This document shows, piece by piece, positions 4,934 through 6,480 of a DNA stretch of 6,480 nucleotides. The notes beneath the pieces were generated by a model, which was not told where the DNA came from, searched no databases, and saw only the letters and a list, made by a program, of their open reading frames with translations. Positions within the stretch are counted from its first letter, which is position 1, and each line of letters begins with the position of its first letter. The position numbers and the translations under genes were made by a program. Source of the stretch: Pseudomonadota bacterium (GTDB lineage: Bacteria; Pseudomonadota; Gammaproteobacteria; Enterobacterales; Enterobacteriaceae); the NCBI GenBank assembly GCA_023425455.1, contig JAFACP010000216.1:1-6480 (forward strand), read 5' to 3'.

Positions 4934-6480
4934 TTACTTGCTCATGGTGGCGATGTTGAAGACCTGCTCAAGCATCGGATTAAAGACGAAGCCTTTGACC
5001 TCTTTGTTCATCGCCAGCTGGTAGTTCTTCTGGAACAGATACACATAGGCGGCCTCGTCGATCACGATTTTCTGCGCCTGCTGGTAATCTTTGGTGCGTT
5101 GCGCCTGATCGGTGGTTTTCAGCGCCGCCTGCAGCAGGTTGTCGACGGCCTGGTTGTCATAGAACGAACGGTTGCCCGGCAGCCCTTTTTTGTCGGACTC
5201 GAACCAGTAGTTCATGAACATATAGGGGTCAGCAAAGTCCGGGCTCCAGTTGCCAATCGCAATGTCGTAGTCTCCTTTGCCCACGCGGTCGCGCATGGTG
5301 GCGTTAGCCAGTTTTTCCAGCCTGACGTTGATCCCAAGCTTGCCGAGGCTGGCCTGAGTGGAGAGGGCGATCGGCTCCCAGTTAGGGTCGTTATCGGAGT
5401 AGAGGAAGGTCAGGCTGGCCGGTTTGTCTTTCACCTTTTCCAGCGCGGCTTTGGCTTTGGCTTCGTCAAAATGGTACTGCATGGCGCTGGCGTCATAGCC
5501 CCACATCCCGTCCGGAATGGGGCCGCGCATCTGCTTACCGTTGCCGCTGAGGATCCCCTTCACCATGCCCTGATAGTCGGTCGCCCAGGAGACCGCGCGA
5601 CGAAGGTCGACCTGATTCAGCGGCGCTTTGCTGTTGTTGAGATACAGGTAGGTGACCCGCAGGGACGGGTATTCCGCCACCGCGACTTTCCCCTCCTGCT
5701 TCAGGGCCGAGAGCTGGTCTACCGGCAGAGAGTCAGCGATATCCAGATCGCCGCGCGAGAGCTGCAGACGGCGCGAGGCGCTTTCCCCGATTATTTTTAC
5801 CGATACCCGCTTAAAGTGTGGCTTGCTGCCCGCCCAGTGTGGGTTGGGAACCAGGACCAGCTGTTGACCTTTCTGCCAGCTTTTCAGCATAAAAGGGCCG
5901 GAGCCGGCGGTATGCTGCGCGAGGAACCCGCGCGCATCGTCAGCCGCATGGGCGTCCAGCACCGCCGGGTTGATGATCGAGGCACCGTCGTTTGCCAGCG
6001 TATACAGGAACGGCGCAAACGGCTGGCTTAAGATGAATTTCACCGTGTGGGCGTCGACAACCTCAACGCGCAAGTCTTTCGGAAAGGCTTCTGCCGGGCC
6101 CTGGCTGATTTTCAGCAGCCGTTCAAACGAGCGTTTTACCGCCTCAGCGGTGACCGGCGTGCCGTCGTCGAATTGCGCATTATCCTTCAGGGTGAACGTC
6201 CACTCCTTTTGGTCGTCCGAGGCTTTCCAGTTTGTTGCCAGGTCGCCTTCGACCTCGGTAGTGCCGGGCTTGTACTGGATCAGCCGCTGATAGGCCGGAT
6301 AGGTCACGGTCCAGTCGTTATTATCGATGGTGACCGCCGGGTCGAGCGTTTGCGGATCGGCGGCTTTACCGATAACCAGCATATCTTTAGGGACGGCCGC
6401 CTGTGCGGCAGAAAGGCTCAGCCCCAGAGCGGCGGCGATCAGGGCAGGGCGAAACACGGAAACCAGGCTGTTTGATAGTG
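4934..6480 (-). CDS. ddpA: DdpA, periplasmic D,D-dipeptide-binding protein (5' end probably just outside window)
   Basis: This is the substrate-binding protein of the importer, a family 5 extracellular solute-binding protein that captures dipeptides (D-Ala-D-Ala in the E. coli system) in the periplasm. At least 507 residues are visible. A signal peptide with hydrophobic core (ALIAAALGLSLSA) ends at AQA, cleaved before AVPKDMLVIG; there is no lipobox and no cysteine, so the mature protein should be soluble. The mature part has the family opening GKAADPQTLDPAVTIDNNDW, then the RRLQLSRGD segment, and ends in FNIATMSK, all nearly as in E. coli DdpA. The first usable start in the window is a GTG at 6457, but it has no ribosome binding site and leaves only one basic residue in the signal peptide. 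The frame stays open to the window edge, adding LSNSLVS before the GTG codon. The E. coli protein also has six residues before the matching FRP, so the real start is likely upstream of 6480. Stop TAA at 4936-4934. Confidence 0.93.
   Translation of the reverse strand, partial: LSNSLVSVFRPALIAAALGLSLSAAQAAVPKDMLVIGKAADPQTLDPAVTIDNNDWTVTYPAYQRLIQYKPGTTEVEGDLATNWKASDDQKEWTFTLKDNAQFDDGTPVTAEAVKRSFERLLKISQGPAEAFPKDLRVEVVDAHTVKFILSQPFAPFLYTLANDGASIINPAVLDAHAADDARGFLAQHTAGSGPFMLKSWQKGQQLVLVPNPHWAGSKPHFKRVSVKIIGESASRRLQLSRGDLDIADSLPVDQLSALKQEGKVAVAEYPSLRVTYLYLNNSKAPLNQVDLRRAVSWATDYQGMVKGILSGNGKQMRGPIPDGMWGYDASAMQYHFDEAKAKAALEKVKDKPASLTFLYSDNDPNWEPIALSTQASLGKLGINVRLEKLANATMRDRVGKGDYDIAIGNWSPDFADPYMFMNYWFESDKKGLPGNRSFYDNQAVDNLLQAALKTTDQAQRTKDYQQAQKIVIDEAAYVYLFQKNYQLAMNKEVKGFVFNPMLEQVFNIATMSK

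Noticed and set aside
4820..6031. Long open frame of 403 codons on the plus strand, antisense to ddpA
   Set aside because: It mirrors the strongly conserved ddpA gene, its composition is that expected from the reverse complement of GC-rich codons, and no ribosome binding site or known family is visible.
1..6480. Mobile element, CRISPR array, phage or defence system
   Set aside because: No transposase, integrase, terminal inverted repeats, regular direct repeats or defence-type domains are visible; every sizeable stretch is explained by conserved enterobacterial genes.

Overview
The window looks like a stretch of chromosome from a GC-rich member of the Enterobacterales, for example the Klebsiella, Raoultella or Enterobacter group. 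The basis is the very close resemblance of OsmC and all five transporter proteins to their Escherichia coli counterparts, as I remember those sequences, together with a GC content that by eye is near 60%. The genus is an inference; no RNA gene or other taxonomic marker is present.

Layout. Positions 1-485 (+) hold the last 160 residues of a LysR-type transcriptional regulator whose start lies outside the window. A sigma-S-like promoter follows at once, and then osmC (530-967, +), which encodes the osmotically inducible thiol peroxidase. A 123-bp convergent intergenic region (968-1090) contains a perfect 17-bp inverted repeat, probably a shared terminator or RNA-stabilising hairpin. The rest of the window, 1091 to 6480, is on the minus strand and is one compact operon read right to left: ddpA (periplasmic binding protein), ddpB and ddpC (membrane permeases), ddpD and ddpF (ATPases).

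How the genes work together. The five ddp genes encode every part of a peptide-type ABC importer of the Dpp/Opp family, the D,D-dipeptide (D-Ala-D-Ala) system of enterobacteria. Junctions are tight: 22 nt between ddpA and ddpB, a 4-nt ATGA overlap between ddpB and ddpC, 2 nt between ddpC and ddpD, and an 8-nt overlap between ddpD and ddpF. Each downstream gene has its own purine-rich ribosome binding site, so the genes are probably co-transcribed and partly coupled in translation. In E. coli the operon begins with ddpX (a VanX-like D-Ala-D-Ala dipeptidase) upstream of ddpA; that position and the operon promoter fall outside this window. osmC and the ddp operon face each other, as in E. coli, so this junction is ancestral. 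The LysR gene on the other side of osmC differs from the E. coli K-12 neighbourhood as I recall it.

All visible reading frames are intact. I see no insertion sequence, CRISPR array, tRNA, rRNA or phage sequence. This is mostly ordinary, conserved enterobacterial core DNA and I found no convincing new system. The points most worth a second look are the perfect palindrome, the extra cysteine pair in OsmC, the shortened nucleotide-binding domain of DdpF, and the ddpA start, which probably lies just outside the window.
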